Below are positions 18,133 through 26,153 of a stretch of DNA of 64,000 bases, in pieces. The notes below the pieces were generated by a model. It worked only from the letters and a program-made list of their open reading frames with translations, was not told the DNA's origin and made no database searches. The stretch comes from Neobacillus sp. PS3-34 (GTDB taxonomy: Bacteria; Bacillota; Bacilli; Bacillales; Cytobacillaceae): NCBI RefSeq assembly GCF_030915465.1, contig NZ_CP133267.1, forward strand, positions 1,456,001 through 1,520,000. Direction: 5' to 3'. The number at the start of each line of letters is the position of its first letter. Position 1 is the first letter of the stretch. Both the position numbers and the translations under genes were made by a program.

Positions 18133-18789
18133 TTACTTAAAGCCATTTTCCTCTAAGAAACTGGCTGTTATATTTGCACTTCTTTTTTGACTGGATTGCT
18201 GCCTGTTTGATAAAAAGTGACCGACATATTTTCCAATCATATCGCATTCGATGTTGACAATATCCCCTGTTCCCTTTGTCCCAAGAACAGTTTCTCCCAG
18301 GGTGTGGGGAATGAGCGATAAAGTGAAGCTATCTTCTGTAACTCCAAATACAGTCAAGCTGGTCCCGTCAACAGCTACAGAGCCCTTTAGGATGATGTAA
18401 CTCAACAAATCACTGTCTGCCTCAATTTCATAGTAAACAGCATTTTCGAATTGTTGTTTTCCTTTTATTACACCTGTTCCATCCACATGTCCCGACACAA
18501 AATGTCCGCCAAATCTCCCCCCCGCTGCCATAGCCCTTTCAAGATTAACCTTTGAGCCTCTTTTAACTGTTTGCAGGCTGGTGGCCTTAACTGTTTCAGG
18601 CATCACATCCACCTTGAATTTGTTTTTTGAAAAGGATGTTACTGTGAGGCATACTCCATTGACAGCAATACTGTCCCCAAGATGAACATCCTCCAGTATC
18701 CTGGCTGCGTCAATCGTCAGCACAAAGGATTCTCCGGTATGCTGAATATTTGAAACCAATCCAATCTCCTCAATGATTCCGGTAAACAT
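18133..18789 (-). CDS. ribE: Riboflavin synthase, alpha chain
   Basis: This 218-residue protein comprises two tandem lumazine-binding barrels (starting [10 protein letters not shown] at residue 1 and [10 protein letters not shown] near 100). It dismutates two lumazines into riboflavin. The hallmarks [11 protein letters not shown] and [12 protein letters not shown] are present. It is the first gene after the FMN riboswitch. In B. subtilis ribD occupies this position, and it is absent here. Confidence 0.96.
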   Translation of the reverse strand: MFTGIIEEIGLVSNIQHTGESFVLTIDAARILEDVHLGDSIAVNGVCLTVTSFSKNKFKVDVMPETVKATSLQTVKRGSKVNLERAMAAGGRFGGHFVSGHVDGTGVIKGKQQFENAVYYEIEADSDLLSYIILKGSVAVDGTSLTVFGVTEDSFTLSLIPHTLGETVLGTKGTGDIVNIECDMIGKYVGHFLSNRQQSSQKRSANITASFLEENGFK

Positions 18790-18840
18790 GATTTGTTACC
18801 TCTCTTTACCTATGTTTTGCATCAGAGTATTTTATACAAT

Positions 18841-18875
18841 AAAAAGACCCTAAAGCACTAACACTTCAGGGTCAT
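18841..18875 (-). terminator. FMN riboswitch terminator
   Basis: On the minus strand GACCCTGAAG pairs with CTTTAGGGTC, followed by TTTTT. It is located between the FMN aptamer and ribE, as the attenuator of the operon. Confidence 0.85.
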
Positions 18876-18998
18876 CGAAAAGGCATTATAAAATAAAGGG
18901 TTGAAAAAAATGGAGGATTAAAAAACCCTATGCGCTGGTTAAACTCCATCGGCAAAAAAGGGTACACTTGTCCCCTTGCCCAATCCTTAAATTTCGCT

Positions 18999-19133
18999 TC
19001 CTTCTCCCATCCAGACTATACTGTCGGCTCTGGAGTTTCACCAGATCCACCGGTTAACAAAGTTAACCGGGTCACGGACTAAGCAGCACATGCTGCATCA
19101 CCGCCGGTTGGGAATTGCACCCGACCCCGAAGG
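18999..19133 (-). promoter_or_regulatory. FMN riboswitch (RFN element)
   Basis: The minus strand shows all conserved blocks in order: CTTCGGGGTCGGGTGCAATT, CCCAACCGGCGGTGATG, AGTCCGTGACCC, GGTGGATCTGGTGAAACTCC, and GAGCCGACAGTATAGTC with GGATGGGAGAAGG. P1 is closed by CCTTC/GAAGG. Binding of FMN is expected to stop transcription of ribE-ribBA-ribH. Confidence 0.97.
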
Positions 19134-19204
19134 AAATATTCATTTGTATTTATATAATACTTAATATTTCTTAGAAAGGAAATATTAATGCCTCGAATTC
19201 AAAA

Positions 19205-19226
19205 GAATGAACTGGCACCAGTTCGG
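19205..19226 (-). terminator. Probable terminator of the M20 amidohydrolase operon
   Basis: GAACTGG-TG-CCAGTTC on the minus strand is a perfect 7-bp inverted repeat, followed by ATTCTTTT. It is about 40 bp after the stop codon at 19267. Confidence 0.55.
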
Positions 19227-19266
19227 TTCAGCCCACTCTATTCTTATTATTCTATATCTTTTCTTT

Positions 19267-20456
19267 TTAAAAATTCCAGTTTAATTTCCTGAAGCGTTGA
19301 CGGCTCCGTAATAAGGCGAAAACCAGTGAGAGCAAGGCCTTCGCTCCAGTGATAAGAGCTTCATCTCCTTTTTGAGACCGGGCTGCTTCCCGGAACTCAA
19401 CTGTATGGGCAATGAGGTCATCCGGACCAATTTTTATGTAAGGATGGATGGTAGGAACCACTTGACTGATATTTCCTGCATCAGTGGAACCTAATCCTTC
19501 CTTTTCTCCAGTTGCGACTTTTTCCCCCAGTTCTTCAATAACCTCCTGAAAAACCGAATCATAACGCCTGTTCAATAGCAGGTTATCTACTTCATTTTGA
19601 AAAGCAATCACGTTTACTTCTGCGCCAGCTGCTAACGCTGCTCCTTCCGCAATAGCTTTAACTTTCCTGGTAACTCCATTCAGTGTCTCTCTAGTAGCTG
19701 CCCTGATGAAAAACCTGGCTTTTGCATATTCGGGCACTATATTGGGAGCATCACCTCCATGAGTAATAATGCCATGGATGCGAACATCATCTGTGACATG
19801 CTGCCTTAATGCATTGATACCATTAAACAACTGGATGACTGCATCCAAAGCATTGATTCCTTCGTGAGGAGACGCAGAGGCATGGGCAGCCTTGCCGATG
19901 AATTCAAAATCCAGTGGATCAACAGCAAGGGAGGTGCTGGTAATTCTGGTCTGACCTGATGGATGTACCATGATGCAGGCATCAATGCCTTCCAAAAGGC
20001 CATGTTTCACAAAACTTCCTTTTGCACTTCCATTAGGTCCACCTTCTTCAGCTGGCGTCCCAAAGACCACTACTTCTCCACCCGTCACATCAAGAATTTT
20101 GCTAAGGGCAATAGCCGCTGCTGTGCTTGTGGTTCCGATGATATTATGCCCGCATGCATGGCCAGGCCAGGCAGTGCATCATATTCAGCAAGGAAGCCAA
20201 TAACCGGACCATCTTTTTTAGCAGATTTTTTTCTGGCCAGGAAAGCAGTCTCATGCCCTGCAACACTTCTTTCCACAGCAAATCCTTCCGATACCAAAAG
20301 ATCCACAAGCAGTGATGAAGCAAAATACTCCTCATTGCCTATTTCAGGCTTGCCATGAATCTGGTGGCTTATATCAATATACTTTTCTTTATTTTCTTCA
20401 ACATTGCCCAAAATCGCTGCCTTCAATGCCTCCACCTTGGATATTGCTGTTGTCAT
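19267..20456 (-). CDS. M20-family amidohydrolase, frameshifted
   Basis: The joined length is about 396 residues. It is a zinc amidohydrolase of the M20D type, like N-acyl-amino-acid or aminobenzoyl-glutamate hydrolases. The first part has FLAEYDALPGL and is broken at about 20150. Adding one G restores GLGHACGHNIIGTTSTAAA, the metal-binding motif. The second part has FGTPAEEGGPNGSAK, with the catalytic Glu pair, the dimerisation domain and GSTDAGNISQVVP near the C-terminus. The start at 20456 follows AAAAGGAG. It lies 15 bp downstream of metQ, so it is probably in the SAM-controlled methionine transport operon and may process an imported N-acyl or peptide form. Confidence 0.82.
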
Positions 20457-20480
20457 CAATGTCACTCCTTTTCATTTTTA

Positions 20481-21318
20481 TTATTCTCCAATATCGCTTA
20501 ATGGAACAAATGTAGGAATTGTGCTGCCTTTATATTCTTTTTCTATAAATTCAGCTACATCATCCTGCTGGTAGAGCTTAGCTATTTTTTTGAGCACTTT
20601 ACTGTTTTTATCCTCTGTACGTGCTGCAATGATATTGATATACGGCTTAGCTGTAGCATTTTCATGGAAAATGGAGTCCTTAACTGGATTTAAACCTGCA
20701 TCGACTGCGATACCATTATTGATAATAGAAGCAGCAACGTCTGGCATTACCCTCGGAGTTTGCCGGCAACAACAGGAACAATTTTTAATTTCTTCGGATT
20801 TTCAACAATTTTATCAAGAGAACCGTTCCCGTCAAAATTCTTAGGTAATTTGATAAGCCCCGCCTCCTGGAGAAGCAGGAAGGCCTCCCCATGTTGGTGG
20901 CTTCGTTTGGTACGGCAATTTTACCGCCATTCGGAAGCTCTTTTACCGATTTATACTTGTCAGAGTAAATTCCCATCGGAGCTATGACAGTTGTTGCGAT
21001 GGGTACCAAGTCAAGATTATGTTCCTTTTTAAATGCATTGAAATAAGAGATTGTCTGGAACGCATTAGCCTCGATTTCACCTTCGGAAAGTGCCATGTTC
21101 GGCTGCACATAATCTGAGAAGCGGACTATTTCAATTTTGATTCCTTCCTTTTTCGGCCTTTTTGCTACAAAGTCCCAAATACGGTTATCTGAACCGCTGA
21201 CTCCAATCTTAACGGTTACTTCTTTCTTAGCCGATCCTCTGGCTTTATCGATGGAGCAGCCTGTAACGATAGCTGCAATTAAAAGTAAAAACACCAAAAA
21301 TCCTACTGATCTTTTCAT
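20481..21318 (-). CDS. metQ: Methionine ABC transporter, binding lipoprotein, frameshifted twice
   Basis: This NlpA/MetQ lipoprotein has signal peptide and lipobox (LLIAAIVTGCS) and the family sequence VKIGVSGSDNRIWDFVA. The middle part YSDKYKSVKELPNGGKIAVP is followed by a frame break at about 20893 (PNEATNMGR). It breaks again at about 20752, where one C is missing (GKL-PRVMPDVAAS). The remainder runs through VKDSIFHENATAKPYINIIA, to about 276 residues in total. Ligand specificity for methionine is by family and by the SAM-I leader. The permease gene lies 15 bp upstream. Confidence 0.88.
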
Positions 21319-21332
21319 CAATACACTCTCCC

Positions 21333-21980
21333 TTATCTTCTTCTTATTTTTTTTGAAAGGATGTTTCCCGAGGTCTGAAGCGCCTGGACAAGAATGACCA
21401 GGATGCCGACGGTGATGATCATTACTTTTGTGTCAAACCGCTGGTAGCCGTAGGTAATAGCCAGATCACCCAAACCGCCTCCGCCCACGGCACCTGCCAT
21501 TGCGGATGCACCGATTAAACCCACGGTCGCGATTGTTAACCCAAGTACAAGGGAACTTAAAGCTTCCGGTACAAGAAAGCGGAAAATAATTTGGCTTGGG
21601 GTAGCCCCCATTGCCTCCGCTGCTTCAATTACTCCTGGATCTACTTCCAGTAATGAATTTTCAATTAGCCTGGCTATGTAGGCGGCATAAAAGACAAGCG
21701 GTACCACCGCTGCTGCTGTACCGATTGAAGTACCGACAATCAACCTTGTCAGCGGGATAATAGCAACCAGCAGAATGATAAATGGCACTGAACGAAAAAT
21801 ATTTATGAATCCATTTAAAACCGTAAATAAGGGAACGTTCTCCAGCAAATGCCCCTTCCGTGTAACCACCAATAAAATGCCGAGCGGAAGTCCGATTAAT
21901 GTGGAAAACATGAGCGAAAATCCTACCATTGTTAGGGTATCAAGCAATGCTTGAACAATTTCGGTATTATCAACCAGCAT
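21333..21980 (-). CDS. metP: Methionine ABC transporter permease
   Basis: This 215-residue membrane permease has five predicted helices and the ABC-permease EAA loop (EAAEAMGATPSQIIFRFLVPEA). It matches MetI/MetP. It overlaps the metN gene by 11 bp, so the two are translationally coupled. It is intact. Confidence 0.93.
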   Translation of the reverse strand: MLVDNTEIVQALLDTLTMVGFSLMFSTLIGLPLGILLVVTRKGHLLENVPLFTVLNGFINIFRSVPFIILLVAIIPLTRLIVGTSIGTAAAVVPLVFYAAYIARLIENSLLEVDPGVIEAAEAMGATPSQIIFRFLVPEALSSLVLGLTIATVGLIGASAMAGAVGGGGLGDLAITYGYQRFDTKVMIITVGILVILVQALQTSGNILSKKIRRR

Positions 21981-23001
21981 ACGGAAGCACCTCCTTTATC
22001 GAGACATTTTTAATGTTGATAAACAAAACAGCCCTGTTGATTTCACTTTCAGCACCCTGGAACTCAACAAGCAGGTTTCCGTATGGTATTCCCTGAAGTT
22101 CCGTGATATTTCCATATAAAATATTGACATCAATATTGAACTGCTTGGCGATTTTAGATAACAGCGGCTGGCCGGCGCTGCTTCCCACAAAGATAATTTT
22201 ATAAATCTTCTTGTCACCACCCGTTTCCTTTATGGCCTTCTGAATCGATTCCGGTATACTGTCATTCATAACCGAGCTAACGAAGTTCTTTGCAGTCGCG
22301 GTTTGCGGGTTTGAAAATACTTCGAAAACGGTTCCCGACTCAATGATCCTACCCTCTTCAATCACGGCGACTTTATCGCAAATCTCACGGATGACACCCA
22401 TTTCATGCGTTATCAGCAATATGGTAATGTTATATGCTTTATTAATCTTCTTTAAAAGCTGGAGTATTGCCCCAGTTGTTTGCGGATCAAGGGCTGAAGT
22501 TGCCTCATCACAAAGCAGAATGGAAGGCTGGGTAGCGAGCGACCTTGCTATTCCTACCCTTTGCTTTTGCCCGCCTGATAATTGGTCAGGATAGTGGCTG
22601 GCTTTATCTTTTAGCCCAACAAACTCAAGCAGTTCATTTACCTTTTGTTTGATTTCCTTTCCAGGCACCTTTGCCAGCTTAAGGGGGATTGCTACATTAT
22701 CAAATACGGTTTTTGAGTTTAATAGATTGAAATGCTGGAAAACCATCCCGATTTTTCGCTTTGCATCACGTACCTCCTTTTTGGATAAAGCTGCGAGATC
22801 TTTGCCCCCAACTAAAACTCTTCCTGAAGTAGGACGCTCCAATAAGTTCACACAGCGGATGAGAGAGCTTTTACCGGCTCCGCTAAAGCCGATCACTCCA
22901 AAAACTTCGCCTTCATTGATAGATAAATCGATTCCTTGAAGCGCATTTATTTGCCTTCCTCCGCTTTCGTAAACCTTTGTGACACTTTCAAAGACAATCA
23001 T
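21970..23001 (-). CDS. metN: Methionine ABC transporter ATP-binding protein
   Basis: This 343-residue ATPase has Walker A GFSGAGKSS at residues 38-46, signature LSGGQKQR, Walker B LLCDEATSALD and the switch histidine (LLITHEMG). A C-terminal NIL domain (about residues 265-340) follows, the site where methionine binds and inhibits transport in the E. coli homologue. It is the first transport gene after the third SAM-I riboswitch. Confidence 0.95.
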   Translation of the reverse strand: MIVFESVTKVYESGGRQINALQGIDLSINEGEVFGVIGFSGAGKSSLIRCVNLLERPTSGRVLVGGKDLAALSKKEVRDAKRKIGMVFQHFNLLNSKTVFDNVAIPLKLAKVPGKEIKQKVNELLEFVGLKDKASHYPDQLSGGQKQRVGIARSLATQPSILLCDEATSALDPQTTGAILQLLKKINKAYNITILLITHEMGVIREICDKVAVIEEGRIIESGTVFEVFSNPQTATAKNFVSSVMNDSIPESIQKAIKETGGDKKIYKIIFVGSSAGQPLLSKIAKQFNIDVNILYGNITELQGIPYGNLLVEFQGAESEINRAVLFINIKNVSIKEVLPYAG

Positions 23002-23033
23002 GTTGTAGAACCCCCTTTTCTTATTTTCAAAAT

Positions 23034-23075
23034 AAAAAGCCCCTTCTTGGAAACAAGAAGAGGCTCATCAAAGAA
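23034..23075 (-). terminator. SAM-I riboswitch terminator, metN
   Basis: On the minus strand GAGCCTCTTCTTG pairs with CAAGAAGGGGCTT, followed by a T run (one or two wobbles). It is directly before the metN ribosome binding site. Confidence 0.85.
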
Positions 23076-23096
23076 CATAAATAGACAAGGTCTCAT

Positions 23097-23197
23097 CTTA
23101 TCTCCCAAGCCTAATGCTTGATGGAATTGGCACAGTTCTCAAATATGAGTCCGCTGCCGAGGTTTCATAGGCCAGTCCCTCCACCTCTCTTGATAAG
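23097..23197 (-). promoter_or_regulatory. SAM-I riboswitch 1 (metNPQ)
   Basis: The minus strand has CTTATCAAGAGAGGTGGAGG, then GACTGGCCTATGAAACCTC, GGCAGC and GTGCCAATTCC, closed by GATAAG. These are the S-box consensus blocks. The terminator at 23034-23075 is its expression platform. Confidence 0.95.
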
Positions 23198-23277
23198 TAA
23201 AGATTGTTTTTACTATGCAATTTTTGTTTAATACACCACCATGTTAACGCGGTATTTTATAAAAGTAAATACCTTTT

Positions 23278-23445
23278 TTAAACTTTTTTACCATTTTCTT
23301 TTAATAAACGGTATTCGCTTTCCAGTCTATCCAATGGAACATCATATAAATGCCGATGATCTGAAGTTTTGTAGACATTTTGCGCTATGAGCCTTTCAAT
23401 CAACTTTGCTTTTCTGTTTTCCACCAATTCTGATAACCTCGCCAC
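23278..23445 (-). CDS. Small Fur_reg_FbpA-like protein inside the met leader
   Basis: Minus-strand translation in one frame gives ELVENRKAKLIERLIAQNVY, KTSDHRHLYDVPLDRLESEY and RLLKENGKKV before a stop at 23278. The pattern RK-x2-LI-x2-LI-x3-VYK ... LYxxxLxxLExEY matches the small Fur-regulated basic protein A family (about 55-60 residues), whose members in B. subtilis are iron-regulated. The start is GTG at 23445, after AGAGGTGG at 8 bp; another GTG is at 23457. An ATG at 23448 would be in frame with one added base. The gene lies directly behind the terminator of SAM-I riboswitch 2, so SAM control is predicted. Confidence 0.6.
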   Translation of the reverse strand: MARLSELVENRKAKLIERLIAQNVYKTSDHRHLYDVPLDRLESEYRLLKENGKKV

Positions 23446-23469
23446 TTCATCTACCACCTCTTGGTCAAA

Positions 23470-23503
23470 TAAAAAACTCCCTCCTTGAAGTAAGAAGAGA
23501 GTA
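23470..23503 (-). terminator. SAM-I riboswitch 2 terminator
   Basis: On the minus strand ACTCTCTTC and AGGAGGGAGT form an imperfect stem, followed by TTTTTTA. It is placed 25-30 bp before the small FbpA-like gene. Confidence 0.75.
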
Positions 23504-23522
23504 TCAGGTTTCCCCGGCTCTT

Positions 23523-23622
23523 CTTATCTCTCAGGATTAATCCTGCAGGAATTGGCACAGTTCTCCAAAAGGAGCCTGCTGCCGAGGTTTCATAGGCCTT
23601 TCCCTCCACCTCTCTTGATAAG
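23523..23622 (-). promoter_or_regulatory. SAM-I riboswitch 2
   Basis: The minus strand has CTTATCAAGAGAGGTGGAGG, then AAAGGCCTATGAAACCTC, GGCAGCAGGC and GTGCCAATTCC, closed by GATAAG. All consensus blocks are present, with a shorter P3 than copy 1. Confidence 0.93.
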
Positions 23623-23691
23623 AAAAAAAACTATTCAATTTTTCGCATAGATTAATATAAGATTGCTTTTACCTTATATAATATAAAAATA

Positions 23692-23721
23692 AAAACCTCT
23701 TCTCAGTTAAGAAGAGGTTTG
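23692..23721 (-). terminator. SAM-I riboswitch 3 terminator
   Basis: On the minus strand AAACCTCTTCTT pairs with AAGAAGAGGTTT (4-6 nt loop), followed by TTTA. No gene lies between it and riboswitch 2, only about 70 bp of AT-rich sequence. Confidence 0.85.
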
Positions 23722-23746
23722 CAGTCGTAAGGAATACTTCACTCTT

Positions 23747-23846
23747 CTTATCTTTCAGGATTCACTCCTGCTGGAATTGGCACAGTGCTCATTCGAGTCT
23801 GCTGCCGAGGTTTCGTTGGGCCATACCCTCCACCTCTCTTGATAAG
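23747..23846 (-). promoter_or_regulatory. SAM-I riboswitch 3 (most upstream)
   Basis: The minus strand has CTTATCAAGAGAGGTGGAGG, GCCCAACGAAACCTCGGCAGC and GTGCCAATTCC, closed by GATAAG. It is a complete S-box aptamer, with the P2 loop somewhat changed relative to copies 1 and 2. Confidence 0.93.
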
Positions 23847-23986
23847 AATCAATTTTATAAGGTTTTAAATCTAAAATTAAATCTAAGGCATGATTTAAAG
23901 AATGTCAATTAAAAAGTTGACTATTTCAAAAATTTAATGTTAACATCATTTTATTAAATTATTTTAAACCTTTAAATTCATATAAA

Positions 23987-24083
23987 TTATCAAGAGTGAA
24001 CGAGAGATCTGGCTCCGTGACTTCACAGCAACCTGCTAAATGCAAGGTGCTCCCACCAGCAAAGCTAATGCTTTGGTTGATAA
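23987..24083 (+). promoter_or_regulatory. SAM-I-type variant riboswitch, esterase leader
   Basis: TTATCAA (23987) pairs with TTGATAA (24077) as P1. Between them GAGAGATCTGGCTCCGTGA, CAGCAACC, AAGGTGCT and CCAGCAAAGC/GCTTTGG follow the S-box order (P2, P3, P4). They depart from the canonical GGAGGGACTGGCC and GTGCCAATTCC blocks. It resembles the SAM-I/IV variant class. The identification of class is from memory of the consensus. Confidence 0.68.
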
Positions 24084-24096
24084 AAGTGTCCGTGCA

Positions 24097-24130
24097 CTCT
24101 TTTTGCAGCCAAAGCAAAAAGAGTTTTTTA
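24097..24130 (+). terminator. Terminator in the esterase leader
   Basis: CTCTTTTTGC-AGCCAAA-GCAAAAAGAG is a perfect 10-bp stem followed by TTTTTTA, just before the GGAGGAG of the esterase gene. It acts as expression platform for the variant SAM element. Confidence 0.88.
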
Positions 24131-24145
24131 TTTGGAGGAGATTTT

Positions 24146-24916
24146 ATGGAAAAAGCGTATCCAGTGATCGCAGGGGCGGAATCATTCTTTTTTCAGGGAA
24201 ACGAAATCGGTATTCTCATTTGCCACGGCTTTAATGCGACTCCCCAGAGTGTCCGTTTCCTTGGTGAGCAGTTCGCAAGAGCGGGCCTTACCGTATATGG
24301 CCTCGTCTAAAAGGCCATGGTACCCACTTTCTTGAAATGGAACAATGCCATTTTGAAGTTTGGATAGATTCACTTTTTCAAGCCTACGATTATTTGAGGA
24401 CATTCTGTAGGGAAATTTATTTGATCGGTCAATCAATGGGCGGGCTATCTGGCCTTAGAACTGGCCAGCAGAGGAATTCCCCTTGATGGAATTATCACTA
24501 TAAATGCAGCCCTGTCCGTACCTGGTTATGAGAGGAACTCTGAAGAAACTGTACAAAGGTACATTCCTGAAGACGATCCTGATATTAATGCTAAAAATGT
24601 GCATGAAATTGTTTATGACACAGTCCCTGTTACGGCCATTCGGAATCTTCTTCAACTGGCGGCTCACACTAAAAATAAACTGTCCCTTGTGTCATGTCCT
24701 GCTTTAATTCTTAAATCAAAGGTGGATCATGTCGTTCCTCCAGAGAATTCAGATTTTATTTTTGAAAGAATCTCATCGGTCTTTAAAAGAATTGAAACTC
24801 TTGAAAATTCCTATCATGTTGCCTCAATGGATTATGATAAACAAAGTATTGTCGATGAAACCCTATTCTTTATAAAGTCAATCGCTGCTTCCTCTTCTAT
24901 AATTAGCAAAATTTGA
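24146..24916 (+). CDS. Alpha/beta hydrolase (carboxylesterase-like), frameshifted twice
   Basis: The joined protein is about 257 residues, resembling the Est30/YvaK carboxylesterases. The start at 24146 follows GGAGGAG. Visible features are the oxyanion region ICHGFNATPQSVRFLGEQ, the nucleophile elbow GQSMGG, the acid region LKSKVDHVVPPENS and the final histidine NSYHVASMDYD. Frame breaks occur near 24305 (VYG-LRLKGHGTH) and 24446 (GG-YLALELASRG). Each is mended by one base. Substrate is unknown. The leader has a variant SAM element, so the esterase may act in a sulphur-related step. Confidence 0.8.
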
Positions 24917-24923
24917 TAATGGA

Positions 24924-25923
24924 TTATCTTCTATTCGGGATATATCCTTCTTCTCTAAACCATTGGATCGTTCGTTCAATCGTTTCGTCTAAAGATAGAG
25001 TACTGGTAAAGCCTAGCTCAGTTTCTGATTTTTTCCCCTCTAAAAATTGTCCTAAAGCCATAATCGCGACTGTGGTGGAATTTAGCTTTGCTTCTTTTCC
25101 ACCTGTTAGCTTTTGTTTTGTTTCAAAAAGAAAAGCCAATAATTTGGCAATTGGAAGGGGAATCCGTTTTGATGGAGGATTCACTCCTGCGCTAACAGCA
25201 ATATTCCGGGTCAAATCACTCATGGAAATGTTCGTTCCCGTAAATAAATATCGTTCCCCTGCTCTTCCCTTTTCCGCGGCAAGAACAATCCCTTTGCCGG
25301 CATCACCTGCATAAATCACGTTTCGATTTCCTTCAATATAAGCTGGCATGGATTCCTTGGCAATTTCTACAACGAGCCTTCCCGTCGAGGGACCGTAATC
25401 ATACTCTCCAAAACACATCGTCGGAATGGCAATCACCACTGGCAACCCTTCTTTAGCCTTCTCTCTTGCCAACCAATCCAGTTCATATTTCACCTGTAAA
25501 TAAGGCGTTTTATTTTGGCCGTGATTCATAGATCAGTTTTTCCGTTCCTGGCTCTCCGTCCAAACTTTTAGGTAAAGCAATCGCGGCACCGAGGTATACA
25601 ATTTTCTTTAGATGTACCATTTTACATGCATCATAGAAAATTTCCATCTGATTATTCGCAACAATTACTTCCTCTTTCCAATGTCTTGGTTCTGTAGGAT
25701 AATAAGCTCCGCAATGGATGACTGCATCAATATCCTGTAATCCCCCTGCAATGCTGGAAGAATTGTTAAAATCAATTATACGATCGATATAATTTAAATC
25801 GCTGATCCTTTTGAGATTAGAAGTTTTTCTTCGTAGGACGACTAATTCGTGCCCTTTTTCAAGGACTGCTTTAGCTGTATGATGACCAATCATTCCTGTC
25901 GCCCCGATGACCGCAATTTTCAT
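24924..25923 (-). CDS. NAD-dependent epimerase/dehydratase, frameshifted
   Basis: This is an extended-SDR protein of about 330 residues in the joined frame. The Rossmann motif VIGATGMIGHHTAKAV is at residues 5-20, the cofactor acidic region is LRRKTSNL, and IDAVIHCGAYYP follows. The catalytic Tyr-x3-Lys is LQVKYELDWLA in the second frame. The break near 25515 is one base. Closest general families are the dihydroflavonol-reductase and hopanoid-associated types, and the substrate is unknown. A perfect 16-bp operator identical in form to the ArsR-type sites at 9.5-9.9 kb lies 28 bp upstream. Confidence 0.8.
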
Positions 25924-25950
25924 TTTTCTTCACCTTCCCAGAAATCATCC

Positions 25951-25966
25951 GTTTAAACACTTAAAC
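25951..25966. promoter_or_regulatory. Putative ArsR operator, epimerase promoter
   Basis: GTTTAA-ACAC-TTAAAC is a perfect 6-4-6 palindrome, the same form as 9463-9478 (GTTTAA-ACAC-TTGAAC), 28 bp upstream of the epimerase start and 16.5 kb from its presumed repressor gene. Confidence 0.65.
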
Positions 25967-26106
25967 ATAATAATGACATTATCATATAATTCAAAAGCCC
26001 CCCTCGTCAATCTAGGCTAATTTTTTTGCAGAACTTGATCGCAACGAATAATTTCTAGGAGGACAAAAATGTTAATTATTGACTTATTTATCGCTGTTCT
26101 ATAAAA

Positions 26107-26127
26107 TTATAACTTAATTAGTTATAA
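26107..26127. promoter_or_regulatory. Palindromic operator of the 301-aa regulator gene
   Basis: TTATAACT-TAATT-AGTTATAA is a perfect 8-5-8 inverted repeat, 26 bp upstream of the regulator ATG. It is a plausible autoregulatory site. Confidence 0.6.
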
Positions 26128-26153
26128 AATTTTAGAACTGGGTGATTTGAGTT

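Noticed and set aside
23034..23850. Repeated blocks as a CRISPR or IS array
   Set aside because: The conserved blocks match the SAM-I consensus in order and are followed by terminators; spacers are not uniform and no cas gene is near.
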